NCBI GenBank assembly: GCA_964034945.1
Contig: OZ035960.1
Location: 74,445,085 to 74,509,084, forward strand
Source: Chrysopilus asiliformis
Taxonomy: Eukaryota > Arthropoda > Insecta > Diptera > Rhagionidae
Direction: 5' to 3'
Length of the DNA: 64,000 bases
The notes beneath the pieces were generated by a model. It searched no databases, was not told where the DNA came from, and was given only the letters and a program-made list of their open reading frames with translations. Made by a program: the position numbers and the translations under genes. Below are positions 9,012 through 19,147 of the stretch, in pieces. Position 1 is the first letter of the stretch. Each line of letters opens with the position of its first letter.

Positions 9012-9949
9012 TAAAGGGTGGTTAAATTTTAAGGGCCGATGTTGAATGTGAACCACACCTAAACGTCAAGTTTTTTTCTGCATTTCATTTGACATTTCTC
9101 AATTTCAGACTAACTCAATTTGAACCATGGAAAGATACACAATCGAGCAACGCGTTAAAGTTATTCAGGCTTATTATGAAAATGGGCGTTCAAATCAAAA
9201 TGCATATCGTGCACTTCGTGATTTTTTCGGTCAATTTAATCGTCCAAATGTGCGTACAATCGGAAAAATCGTGCAAAAATTTGAGCAAACCGAGTCTGTA
9301 GGAGATGTGAAAACACCAGTGCATGCTCGTACAGCTCGTACTGCAGAAAATATTGCTGCTGTTCGCGATAGTGTGGCTGAAGAGCCGTCCACCTCAACTC
9401 GTCGTCGTGCCCAACAATTGCACCTCCCACGCTCGTCGTTGATGAACATTATGCATAAAGACTTGCATTTACTCGCTTACAAGGTGCAATTGACTCAAGA
9501 ACTAAAGCCTCTTGACCATTTCAAGCGTCGTCAATGGTCAGAATGGTGGCAAGAAATGGCAACAGTGGATGATCAATTTTCGAAGAAAATCATCTTCAGT
9601 GATGAGGCACATTTTCACCTCAGTGGATTCGTCAATAAGCAGAACAGCCGCATTTGGGCGAATGATAATCCAAGAGTGATTGTCGAAAAACCAATGCACC
9701 CACAAAGAGTGACTGTTTGGTGCGGTTTATGGGCTGGCGGCATCATCGGCACGATATGCATTTTGATTTGAACGCCCATTTTCATAAAAAGCCTGAATAA
9801 CTTTAACGCGTTGCTCGATTGTGTATCTTTCCATGGTTCAAATTGAGTTAGTCTGAAATTGAGAAATGTCAAATGAAATGCAGAAAAAAACTTGACGTTT
9901 AGGTGTGGTTCACATTCAACATCGGCCCTTAAAATTTAACCACCCTTTA
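9012..9949 (+). mobile_element. Tc1/mariner element with inverted-duplicate 3' end
   Basis: The ends TAAAGGGTGGTTAAATTTTA and complement are flanked by TA. The inverted repeats are much longer than needed: about 9770-9949 is an inverted copy of roughly 9012-9210, covering the 5' UTR and the first ~28 codons. The 3' half of the transposase has therefore been replaced by the inverted 5' end. Confidence 0.85.
9127..9771 (+). pseudogene. Tc1/mariner-superfamily transposase, 3' half lost
   Basis: An open frame of 214 residues from MERYTIEQRVKVIQAYYENG. Residues 1-120 form the paired helix-turn-helix DNA-binding region (RSNQNAYRALRDFFG; RTIGKIVQKFEQTES; RRRAQQLHLPRSSLMNIMH). The nuclease core begins at KKIIFSDEAHFHLSGFVNKQ, where the D of FSDEAHF is the first catalytic residue. 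It continues through HPQRVTVWCGLWAGGIIG and then stops in inverted-repeat sequence. The second and third acidic residues (the QQDGATCHT-like block and beyond) are missing, so it cannot be active. A related family member keeps that block at 18471-18713. The frame has no internal stops, suggesting a recent rearrangement. Confidence 0.85.
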
Positions 9950-10039
9950 TAACTAATTTGAACGAAAGACTAGAAATGGGAGTGTTTTGAACACTGTATG
10001 TATGATATTTACTTCATACTTCTCTTATCATATACCAAT

Positions 10040-10093
10040 TGGGTGCCGGTCAATTTATGAAGGGGTAGGGGGAGGGGGAAGGGGCGGGGGATA

Positions 10094-10132
<39 letters not shown>

Positions 10133-10138
10133 TATATA
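10040..10138. repeat. G-rich tract followed by (AT)n microsatellite
   Basis: GGGTAGGGGGAGGGGGAAGG-type sequence to about 10090, then an uninterrupted AT/ATAC repeat to 10138. It abuts the left end of the foldback element. Confidence 0.8.
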
Positions 10139-10751
10139 TTAGATTGCCCACAAGATATATGAAATGTGCAAAGTTGTAATTTTTGTTGCTCCCCGTCCAT
10201 TTTCGTGAAGTTTAGGTAAAAAAAATAAGATTTAAAAAAAAGTAGGAATCTGTAGTGGAAAAAACCCAGCCGGTTTTTCATTGAAGTTTCAAAAATAGAC
10301 TTTAAAATGGTGAATCGCTTTAACTGTCCGTAACTCCTATAATATTTAATTTTTCGTTGATGGTCTAAAGACAACTTTTGTAGAGGATAACTAGACGAAC
10401 ATCTAATTCTCACGAAGTTTTAACCTACGGTTGAAATTTAATGCTTTTTTGGTCCCAAAACAGCGATTTTTTAAGAACATTTTCATGAATTATTTTCTTT
10501 AAATGTATTTTTCGCACTTTCTAAAGGGTGGAATATTTCTTCTGGAAAGCCTATGTTCTAGAGAATGAAGTGTAGATTTATTTAAAAAAAAAATTAATCC
10601 GATCTAAAGTTATACGACATACATACAGACCGACAAACAGACAGATCCTAAATTTTTTGTCTGAAACGGATTTTGTACTGGTCAGAAGTATTGAAAAGTA
10701 TATTTTTTTTTAAGTTTTTCCGATATTCTTATTTGTTATAAAACATTTTAA

Positions 10752-10970
10752 CCCTTAATTTATGAGGTGAAAATCATATGCGTACATGATGAGGTGGTTT
10801 TCAATGGACTTGTTCTAATCACATACCAGATCCGTGCTTTTAACTCGGCACACAACACCATACTGTATGAAGGTACTGAAGATTTCAGAGTCACTGTGCT
10901 GAAAACATGAGAAATAGCAAAGAGAGAAAAGTCAATGTGGGTCCACTGGACCCACCTCATCAATGAAGGG
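10752..10970. mobile_element. piggyBac-type MITE in the left foldback arm
   Basis: The inverted ends CCCTTAATTTATGAGGTG and CACCTCATCAATGAAGGG are flanked by TTAA (10748-10751 and 10971-10974). Length 219 bp. An inverted twin lies at 11557-11775 in the other arm, so the MITE was present before the arm was duplicated. Confidence 0.85.
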
Positions 10971-11009
10971 TTAAAATACAAAATTTAATGGAATTTTTTT
11001 TTTGTTTCT

Positions 11010-11345
11010 TGAAATTGTTCATAATTTTTTGTTAAATATTCAATGAATTTTGCTTTCGAATAGCTTTGCATTGATATTTGTTTATAATGCTGTTCCATCA
11101 CATGCAGGATATACTGTTTTTGTTACTCCTGGTGCGTTAGAACAGTATTATATCGAGTCATAAAAGCTACTCCATGCTCTGCTATATCATTAACAACAAG
11201 TAAATTTTTAATCATTGCCTTCGCAGCGATGTAGTTCTCGTCTTCCTCCCATGTTGGTGGATCGACCGTCAAAAAATTGTTCCTTATACCAGTGATTTCT
11301 TGATTTAATATTTTATCAAAGAAAAAGTATGTGTATTACTAACAA
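11010..11345 (-). pseudogene. Relic of an unidentified transposon-borne protein
   Basis: Minus-strand reading through the spacer and into the left arm gives a continuous frame: ILNQEITGIRNNFLTVDPP, TWEEDENYIAAKAMIKNL, VVNDIAEHGVAFMTRYN, LTHQE, a TAA stop, then QKQYILHVMEQHYKQ and AKFIEYLTKNYEQF. The pattern VND.AE.G...(Y)N..LT..E.QKQ(Y/F) is one I recall from a repeated family of unnamed arthropod proteins, but I cannot name the transposon with confidence. The stop sits where an acidic residue is expected. The part after the stop is encoded by the duplicated arm, while the part before is unique to the spacer, so the element probably arose by deletion plus inverted duplication of a coding parent. 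Confidence 0.5.
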
Positions 11346-11556
11346 AATCGCACAATTCTGATGACTCGATATAATACTGTTCTAACGCACCAGGAGTAAC
11401 AAAAACAGTATATCCTGCATGCGATGGAACAGCATTATAAACAAATATCAATGCAAAGCTATTCGAAAGCAAAATTCATTGAATATTTAACAAAAAATTA
11501 TGAACAATTTCAAGAAAAAAAATTTAAAAAAAATTCCATTAAATTTTGTATTTTAA

Positions 11557-11775
11557 CCCTTAATTGATGAGGTGGGTCCAGTGGACCCACATTGACTTTT
11601 CTCTCTTTGCTATTTCTCATGTTTCCAGCACAGTGACTCTGAAATCTTCAGTACCTTCATACAGTATGGTGTTGTGTGCCGAGTTAAAAGCACGGATCTG
11701 GTATGTGATTAGAACAAGTCCATTGAAAACCACCTCATCATGTACGCATATGATTTTCACCTCATAAATTAAGGG
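11557..11775. mobile_element. piggyBac-type MITE in the right foldback arm
   Basis: Inverted twin of 10752-10970, 219 bp, with TTAA at 11553-11556 and 11776-11779. Its first terminus reads CCCTTAATTGATGAGGTG, differing slightly from the other copy. Confidence 0.85.
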
Positions 11776-12388
11776 TTAAAATGTTTTATAACAAATAAGA
11801 ATATCGGAAAAACTTAAAAAAAAATATACTTTTCAATACTTCTGACCAGTACAAAATCCGTTTCAGACAAAAAATTTAGGATCTGTCTGTTTGTCGGTCT
11901 GTATGTATGTCGTATAACTTTAGATCGGCTTAATTTTTTTTTAAATAAATCTACATTTCATTCTCTAGAACATAGGCTTACCAGAAGAAATATTCCACCC
12001 TTTAGAAAGTGCAAAAAATACATTTAAAGAAAATAATTCATGAAAATGTTCTTAAAAAATTGTTGTTTTCGGACCAAAAAAGCATTAAATTTCAACCGTA
12101 GGTCAAAACTTCGTGAGAATTAGATGTTCGTCTAGTTATCCTCTACAAAAGTTGTCTTTAGACCATCAACGAAAAATTAAATATTATAGGAGTTACGGAC
12201 AGTTAAAGCGATTCACCATTTTAAAGTCTATTTTTGAAACTTCAATGAAAAACCGGCTGGGTTTTTTCCACTACAGATTCCTACTTTTTTTTTAAATCTT
12301 ATTTTTTTGACCTAAACTTCACGAAAATGGACGGGGAGCAACAGAAATTACAACTTTGCACATATGGGCAACCTATTATATATGTATA

Positions 12389-15031
12389 CTAGCAGACCCT
12401 ACGTTGGCAGCTAAAAGTTTTTTGTATAAATTTTAGAATGCCAAAAAACCATAAATAACTTAAAAAGTTTTGGGAAAAATGTTATCCTTACAGGACCTTC
12501 CGTGTCGAATATTGCAAATCTAATACCGGATTCGTGATCAGCGACCTCAAAAACCCCCTTATTCCGATTTTTCCGGGGAAAAACGGGAAAAAGGATATTT
12601 GCGTTACCTTACAGGCCCTTCTATTCCGAATTTTGAAATTCCAACACCGGATTCGTGATCAGCGACCCTAAAAACCCCATAATGGCTACTTTTCCGGGGG
12701 AAAATGGGAAAAAGGACATTTCCGTTATCCTTACAGGACTTTTCGGTTAGAATTTTGAAATTCCAACACCAGATTCGTGATCAGTGACCCCAAAAACCCC
12801 ATAATGGCAATTTTTCCGCGGAAAAATGGGAAAAAGGACATTTGCGTTATCCTTACAGGACTTTTCGGTTAGAATTTTGAAATTCCAACTCCAGATTCGT
12901 GATAAGCAACCCTGAAAACCTCCCAGACTGTTTTTGCGAGAAAAATTGGAAAAAGGACATTTCCGTCATCCTTACAGGACCTTCTGTTTAGCATTTGAAA
13001 AATCGAACACCGGATTCGTAATCAGCGACCCGAAAACCCCCTAATGACGATTTTTCCCAGTAAAAACTGGAAAAAGGATATTTGCGTTATTCTTACAGGA
13101 CCTTCCGTTTCGAATTTTCAAAATATAATACCGGATTCGTGATCAGCGCTCCAAAAACCCCCTTATACCGATTTTTCCGAGGAAAAACGGGAAAAAGGAT
13201 ATTTATCCTTGCAGGACTTTACGCTCCGAATTTTGAAAATCTAATATCAGATTCGTGATCAGCGCCCCAAAAACCCCCTTATACCGATTTTTCCGAGGAA
13301 AAACGGGAAAAAGGATATTTATCCTTGCAGGACTTTACGCTCCGAATTTTGAAAATCTAATATCAGATTCGTGATCAGCGCCCCAAAAACCCCCTTATAC
13401 CGATTTTTCCGAGGAAAAACGGGAAAAAGGATATTTATCCTTACAGGACTTTTCATTTAGAATTTTGAAAATCTAATATCGGATTCGTGATCAGCGCCCC
13501 AAAAACCCCCTTATACCGATTTTTCCGAGGAAAATGGGAAAAAGGATATTTTCATTATCCTTACAGGACCTTCCGTTTCGAATTTTGAAAATCTAATACC
13601 GGATTCGTGATCAGCGACCCCAAAAACCCCATAATGCAAATTTTTCCGGGGAAAAATGGGAAAAAGGATATTTTCATTATCCTTACAGGACCTTCCGTTT
13701 CGAATTTTGAAAATCTAATACCGGATTCGTGATCAGCGACCCCAAAAACCCCATAATGGCAATTTTTCCGGAGAAAAATGAGAAAAAGGATATTTGCGTT
13801 ATCCTTACAGGACCTTCCGTTTCGAATTTTGAAAATCTAATACCGGATTCGTGATCAGCGACCCCAAAAACCCCCTTATACCGATTTTTCCGAGGAAAAA
13901 CGGGAAAAAGGATATTTATCCTTGCAGGACTTTACGCTCCGAATTTTGAAAATCTAATATCAGATTCGTGATCAGCGCCCCAAAAACCCCCTTATACCGA
14001 TTTTTCCGAGGAAAAACGGGAAAAAGGATATTTATCCTTGCAGGACTTTACGCTCCGAATTTTGAAAATCTAATATCAGATTCGTGATCAGCGCCCCAAA
14101 AACCCCCTTATACCGATTTTTCCGAGGAAAAACGGGAAAAAGGATATTTATCCTTACAGGACTTTTCGTTTAGAATTTTCAAAATATAATACCGGATTCG
14201 TGATCAGCGCTCCAAAAACCCCCTTATACCGATTTTTCCGAGGAAAAACGGGAAAAAGGATATTTATCCTTGCAGGACTTTACGCTCCGAATTTTGAAAA
14301 TCTAATATCAGATTCGTGATCAGCGCCCCAAAAACCCCCTTATACCGATTTTTCCGAGGAAAAACGGGAAAAAGGATTTTTATCCTTGCAGGACTTTACG
14401 CTCCGAATTTTGAAAATCTAATATCAGATTCGTGATCAGCGCCCCAAAAACCCCCTTATACCGATTTTTCCGAGAAAAAACGGGAAAAAGGATATTTATC
14501 CTTACAGGACTTTTCGTTTAGAATTTTGAAAATCTAATATCGGATTCGTGATCAGCGCCCCAAAAACCCCCTTATACCGATTTTTCCGAGGAAAATGGGA
14601 AAAAGGATATTTTCATTATCCTTACAGGACCTTCCGTTTCGAATTTTGAAAATCTAATACCGGATTCGTGATCAGCGACCCCAAAAACCCCATAATGCCA
14701 ATTTTTCCGGGGAAAAATGGGAAAAAGGATATTTTCATTATCCTTACAGGACCTTCCGTTTCGAATTTTGAAAATCTAATACCGGATTCGTGATCAGCGA
14801 CCCCAAAAACCCTATAATGCAAATTTTTCCGGAGAAAAATGAGAAAAAGGATATTTTCATTATCCTTACAGGACCTTCCGTTTCGAATTTTAAAAATCTA
14901 CATAGCTAAAAACCTGCTCCTGGCAACACAGATCATTTTGCAAAAAACCGCGTAAAAATCGGTCCAGTAGTTCTTGAGTTTTGTAATCTCAAACCAACCA
15001 ACCAACAAACTTCCATTTTTATATATATAGA
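12389..15031 (-). mobile_element. Complete non-autonomous Helitron-like element
   Basis: Read on the minus strand it begins TC at 15031-15030 (preceded by A), runs TCTATATATATAAAAATGG, and ends CTAG at 12392-12389 (followed by T). Helitrons start with TC, end with CTRR and insert between A and T, so both ends and the flanks fit. The sequence just inside the 3' end (GCCAACGTAGGGTCTGCTAG) is a small potential stem-loop region. The body is almost wholly a minisatellite. No Rep or helicase coding is present. It lies directly against the foldback element at 12385, as if inserted into or beside its end. Confidence 0.75.
12480..14890 (-). repeat. Minisatellite body of the Helitron, ~20 units
   Basis: The unit is the same as at 5790-7017 in reverse orientation, 110-122 bp. 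Landmarks are GATTCGTGATCAGCG, CCAAAAACCCC and GGAAAAAGGATA, then TATCCTTACAGGACC. A shortened variant (ACCCCCTTATACCGATTTTT, GATATTTATCCTTGCAGGAC, TTTACGCTCCG) is amplified in blocks around 13130-13500 and 13870-14480. These blocks repeat each other as multi-unit segments, a higher-order structure. Confidence 0.85.
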
Positions 15032-15040
15032 TATATATAA

Positions 15041-15130
15041 CGTAAACATTTTGTCGTAAGGAATATTATTTTTACAAATTCGGGCGCCCGAATTTGTAAA
15101 AATAATATTCCTTACGACAAAATTTTTACG
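15041..15130. repeat. 90-bp near-perfect palindrome
   Basis: Two 45-bp arms meet at GGGC|GCCC (15085/15086) with a single mismatch near the outer end (CGTAAACATT against the complement of AATTTTTACG). There is no loop, so it can extrude as a cruciform. It begins 10 bp from the Helitron 5' end and runs into a minisatellite. Confidence 0.9.
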
Positions 15131-15372
15131 ATAAATTGTCTTACGATAAATTGTCTTACGATAAATTGTTTTACGATAAATTGTTTTACGATAAATTGTT
15201 CTTACGATAAATTGTTCTTACGATAAATTGTTCTTACGATAAATTGTTCTTACGATAAATTGTTCTTACGATAAATTGTTCTTACGATAAATTGTTCTTA
15301 CGATAAATTGTTTTACGATAAATTGTTCACGATAAATTGTTTTACGGTAAATTGTTCACGATAAATTGTCCG
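15124..15372. repeat. 16-copy minisatellite, 14-17 bp unit
   Basis: The unit TTACGATAAATTGTTC, with TC/TT/T spacing variants, is repeated 16 times. Its first unit overlaps the right arm of the palindrome, which ends TTTTACG. The complement CAATTTATCGTAA also occurs singly near 5500. Confidence 0.9.
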
Positions 15373-15399
15373 CGAATCATACCAATTACATATAAATAA

Positions 15400-15812
15400 A
15401 ATTATTATATAAAATTATTATTATAAATAAAATTATTATATTATAAAATTATGAAACCGAATATCTCAAAAACGGTGCATCTTATCAAAAAAGTGCAAGA
15501 ACAAAAGTTATTTAGGATATGATTCTACATAAAACTCCCATACATCAAAATCCGATTGGAAAAAAATTAAAAAAAATCTAATTAGAAAGTTTGACTTCAA
15601 ACTGGAATTTTGATACAACTGTTCGCCATTCCCTTAAATCACCATACGGATTTTCAATAATGGCCAGATTGGCAATTATAGCTTTTGTTATGTTTTAAAT
15701 AAAAATTTGTTTCCTTAATTTCCTTTTCATTAAAATTTCTTACTTAAATATCTATTGGCGATCGTTGTAGGCGGATCCACGTCTTCTGGCCGTCTCCACG
15801 AGACAGACACCT
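15400..15812 (-). repeat. Repeat A, copy 2 (5' extended type)
   Basis: Reverse orientation. From the right it reads GTCTCGTGGAGACGGCCAG, then the CGATCGCCAATAGATATTT module, then the ACATAACAAAAGCTATAATTG body, and ends near ATATCTCAAAAACGGTGC complement plus an AAATTATTATAA tract that resembles the terminus of copy 3. It lacks the GACA/GACG core. Confidence 0.75.
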
Positions 15813-15936
15813 TGCTTTTTGCTAAGATATTGTGACTGATGGAAAACTGATAGATGTGGCCCCTACTTAAGGGACGCTAGTCCTCAACACCAAATTTCAA
15901 CATTGAAAATGCTTTTTGGCTTTTATTTATTGAAAC

Positions 15937-16573
15937 TACGGTTTACAATACCGATACGGAATTCCAATACCGGTATTATGAAAAATTGTCAATACAGTAT
16001 TCAAAGGATCAATATAACAAAAATGTATGTAAAAAAAGATTTATTGAATTATGCATATTCATTTAAAGGATCAATATAAAAAAATTTCCCAAGTCACTAA
16101 CAGAGATTAAATGTGTTAGTTTGATTAGGTTCGACATTGAATTCTTGCAATTGAAACTTGATTCTTCCTATCAAAAAAAAATTTTCACAAAAAACCACAT
16201 TGTTTCATTCAAAAGTTAATTTCATTATATTATTCAATTGTGGCCATGAGAAATCTAAGTCCATGAAAACAAATGGTTTCGAACGTTGCCGCGATTTTTG
16301 TATCTCGTCTTTACAGGGGAATACTGATCGAAATCGGCAAGACAAGTGTTTCAAAATTACTCAAATATCTCAAGAAGGCAACTAGAATCGAAAAAAAATC
16401 ATTTCTTAGCGGAATAGGGAAGAAAAACCAGATTTCCCGAAAACCGGTATTGAAATGCTCAAAAACCGGAATTATGGTATCGGCGGAAGTTTCCGGTATT
16501 TGGGTTTCGGTATTTCGATATTGAAAAATGGTCCGAGATCCCGGTTTCGGTCATGTCGGTATTGCAAACCCTA
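15937..16573. mobile_element. hAT-type MITE with 8-bp target duplication
   Basis: The termini TACGGTTTACAATACCG and CGGTATTGCAAACCCTA are inverted copies with two differences. Perfect 8-bp duplications ATTGAAAC flank it (15929-15936 and 16574-16581). Subterminal CCGGTATT-type motifs are repeated. No transposase is recognisable; the open frames inside are unconvincing. Confidence 0.85.
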
Positions 16574-16791
16574 ATTGAAACAGTATGTTTAATTATTTGG
16601 TTTTGAAATATTTCAGTATTTTTTTAATATTTAACTTGTTTGGATCGACGAGTCTTTGGTAAGAGTAATTTAGTAATTTGAAATAGTGGTGTTTAAGGAT
16701 TTACTTTTTAGAATATTGCGAATTAGATAGAATAAGTTCGATTTGAATTCTCGGTCCTTGAGTTAAGTATTTGTTTAAGTATACAAAAAAA

Positions 16792-17560
16792 ATGTCGCGC
16801 GGTAGAATGGGTATGGTTACAAGATCAATGGTTAGCAAAAGTAGTAAATAATCTGCAAACATAACTGCGGATACAGTTTCAATAAATACAGTGAACGCCA
16901 CATCATTGTTACAAGGTAGAGGAAGGGGTAGTGCTACTAAAAGTACTTCTAGATATTTATCCACGGATTTTAGTCTATTTGTAGCGACTAATCGACTCTC
17001 AAAAACACCAGAAAAAGCAAAGCAGCAAGAAGGTAGGAAGGAACCGGAAGCTGCTAGGAATGTCGATAATTTGGAAAGTATTGCAGGAAATCAGTACAGC
17101 GATGTAGTTAAACAATCTTGTAAATCATCGTTTAATGGGCGTAGAATAAATTTGCTCGTTTTTCCGAAATATCCATCTTCAATAAACAATCTTTTGGGAG
17201 CAGTCTTCATGGAGATGCCGCCTATGAATAAACAACTTGAAAGTTATGTGAAGGAAGTAGTAAAAGCTGCTGTAGGTGCAGAGCAACCTGTCACAGTTTG
17301 AGCTGCAACTAATAGATTGGAAAATGCTGTCCGGCCATTGTTTAAAGAATTGATAGTCGGAAAGGGCGCAAGACCACTGGTCGTGGATCCAGTTGCGTCG
17401 CAATATATAGAGTCCGAAAGAAATAAGGACGAGTGCAGCCCAAATCAACCAGACAAGCAGATTTCACGAGACTTTGAAGAATAAGGAGAAGTAGGCTATG
17501 ATCCAACCATAGACCGGAGATTAGCAATTAATAATAATTAGAGGTAGCAAAATTCGGATG
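16792..17560 (+). pseudogene. Possible gag of a decayed Ty3/Gypsy element
   Basis: From ATGTCGCGCGGTAGAATGGG a basic, low-complexity protein (SRGRMGMVTRSM) runs to a stop at codon 22. It then continues in the same frame as NATSLLQGRGRGSATKSTSR, an acidic/lysine-rich middle (SKTPEKAKQQEGRKEPEAA) and MEMPPMNKQLESYVKEVVKA, to another stop at 17299. After that the frame stays mostly open to about 17530 (GARPLVVDPVASQYIESERN). I recognise no domain. It is called gag-like because of composition and because pol remnants of a Ty3/Gypsy element lie at 21095-21165 beyond the hAT insertion and at 22345-24440. This is inference. Confidence 0.3.
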
Positions 17561-18249
17561 GTGGGTTTCACAATTACAATCTCTCGGTTAGAAATTAGCC
17601 AATAGACAAAATCCACGGCATCGTTTACAAAATTGGGATCAAAATTGAAACAGAGAAAATTGGCAAAATAATTTACTCACCAATTTCCGAGCTTGGAATT
17701 TTGATGGAACTCCGACATCTCCATATAGGAAGTAGTGGGTGCAGTTCCCGGACTTTCTTTCAATCCTGGAAATCGGTGATGAAAATTTATAAGATCCCGG
17801 GATTTCCCGGGAAACGGGAATTTTTTAAATATTAAAAATTTTACGTTTTCAAGCAATTTTAAATCGTGATTTTCACTACTTTGGTTGAAAAGCTGGTTTG
17901 GAAGGATGACTTGAATTACAAATAGAATTTGTGGGAGCTTTACAGATATAACAGTTATAAAATCAAATAAAAACTAGTTTGGGATTTTTAAAGGAAAATT
18001 GCAAAAACATTTGTGATTGTTTTAGAACCATTTTTTCATGGATTTGTACCTTTAGAAGACGTTGTCGTAAGTTTTAGTTGCAATGCCAGGAACTTTTCTA
18101 AGAAATTAGAAAAAAAATCTTGTCGGAAAGGTTTTTCATTAATTTTTTTATGATAACTAAAAATTCCGCAAGTTCTCGCAAGAACGTAAGATCAATACGC
18201 AAAAAATTTACGTTTGTCTTTGTAAATTCGAGCTCTTAAATTTTAAGAT

Positions 18250-18900
18250 TAAACTTTAGAATATGTTATGGCATTAAGTATGGAGTATAACGTCGGACGT
18301 TCAAATGTCCGCCGCGGCTTTGCTTGGTAGCACGTTTCAGGGGGTCCAATTTTCGATGAATTTGTCGCATAAATCTGGCTCAATTTGCTGAATATCATTC
18401 GTTATATTGGCTTTGAGGGCATCAATTGTTTGCGGTTTATTCCCTTATTCGCTTGGATCTGCGATTTAAGCTAACCCCAAACGAAGAAGTCTAAAGGAAT
18501 AAATTGCAATCGCTCATGCAGAATATCCATCGTGACATGCGATGTGTGGCATGTAGCGTCGTCCTGTTGTAACCACATGTTGTCGGTATACATATCATCC
18601 AGTTTAGGCCACAAGAAGTTACTTATAATCGATCTGTAGCGCTCGAAGTTGATGGTTATGGCAATGCCAGTTTCATTTTGGAAGAAGCAAAATTCGCAGG
18701 CATTACAATACATTTTTCTCTGAACAACATACGCCCAGTTTTCGTGTCAGTTGCACTTTCTCCGTGTCACTTATATCAATTTTTCGCATTTGTAAAATTT
18801 TAAGACCATTTATTCTTATGTGGGCTAGGCCTACCAACTAGACACAAACCAGATTACAAATAAAATTTTTAAGAGAGTTTAAACTTCATTCACCTTTTTT
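18250..18900 (-). pseudogene. Tc1/mariner transposase remnant, C-terminal half
   Basis: Minus-strand peptides in order: CNACEFCFFQNETGIAITIN, ERYRSIISNFLWP, DDMYTDNMWLQQDDATCHTS (second catalytic D block), HVTMDILHERLQFIPLDFFV, then in another frame KPQTIDALKANITNDIQQIE and PDLCDKFIENW. It is the half missing from the mariner at 9127, from a related but distinct copy. Frameshifts, stops and a deletion between HERLQF and PLDFF make it dead. Confidence 0.75.
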
Positions 18901-19147
18901 GGTTTCCCTCTCCACTACGTCCCTAATCATCTGAGAACTTGGCCGAATCGTAAGACACTGCGAATTAGAAAGTGAGAAATTTTTTTACGTGAGAAAACTG
19001 AATAAATGAGTTTTTTCACGTTTTGGTATTGAGATAAAAGCTGAAAATTTGGACATGAAGATTTTCACCTAAAATGTCAAAATTTCCACCACGTATTTCT
19101 CAAGCGGAAATTAAAAGTGAGTTTCTCAGTGGAAGTAGAAGTGTAAA

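Larger units (their letters stand above)
8490..10030 (-). mobile_element. Solo LTR-like repeat G, copy 2, split by a mariner
   Basis: Reverse-strand match to 1477-2640: landmarks near 8500 (GTTATGTTAAACTATG), 8660-8740 (TTAACGGCAAAAGCG) and 9960-10030 (AGTTAGTTTGAAC region, CTTCTCTTATCATATACC). The mariner at 9012-9949 is inserted in the TATATA tract that the other copies keep uninterrupted (about 1566 and 21562). It lacks the piggyBac MITE of copy 1. Confidence 0.65.
10140..12385. mobile_element. 2.2 kb foldback element with ~1 kb arms
   Basis: The left arm (about 10140-11162) and right arm (about 11358-12385) are inverted copies with few differences. Outer ends: GATTGCCCACAAGATATATG on the left, and CATATGGGCAACC on the right. 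Landmarks in both arms are GGACGGGGAGCAAC, ACAGACAGATCC, and a piggyBac MITE (10752-10970; 11557-11775). The central ~200 bp (11160-11358) is unpaired and carries a protein relic on the minus strand. No target duplication is clear because the left end abuts AT repeats and a Helitron begins at 12389. Confidence 0.8.

Noticed and set aside
10132..12295. Mirrored 60-93 codon open frames in the foldback arms
   Set aside because: They occur in both arms on opposite strands, have no recognisable domain and overlap non-coding MITE sequence.
15937..16573. Open frames 16158-16524 as coding
   Set aside because: They lie inside a hAT MITE with terminal repeats and show no transposase motif.
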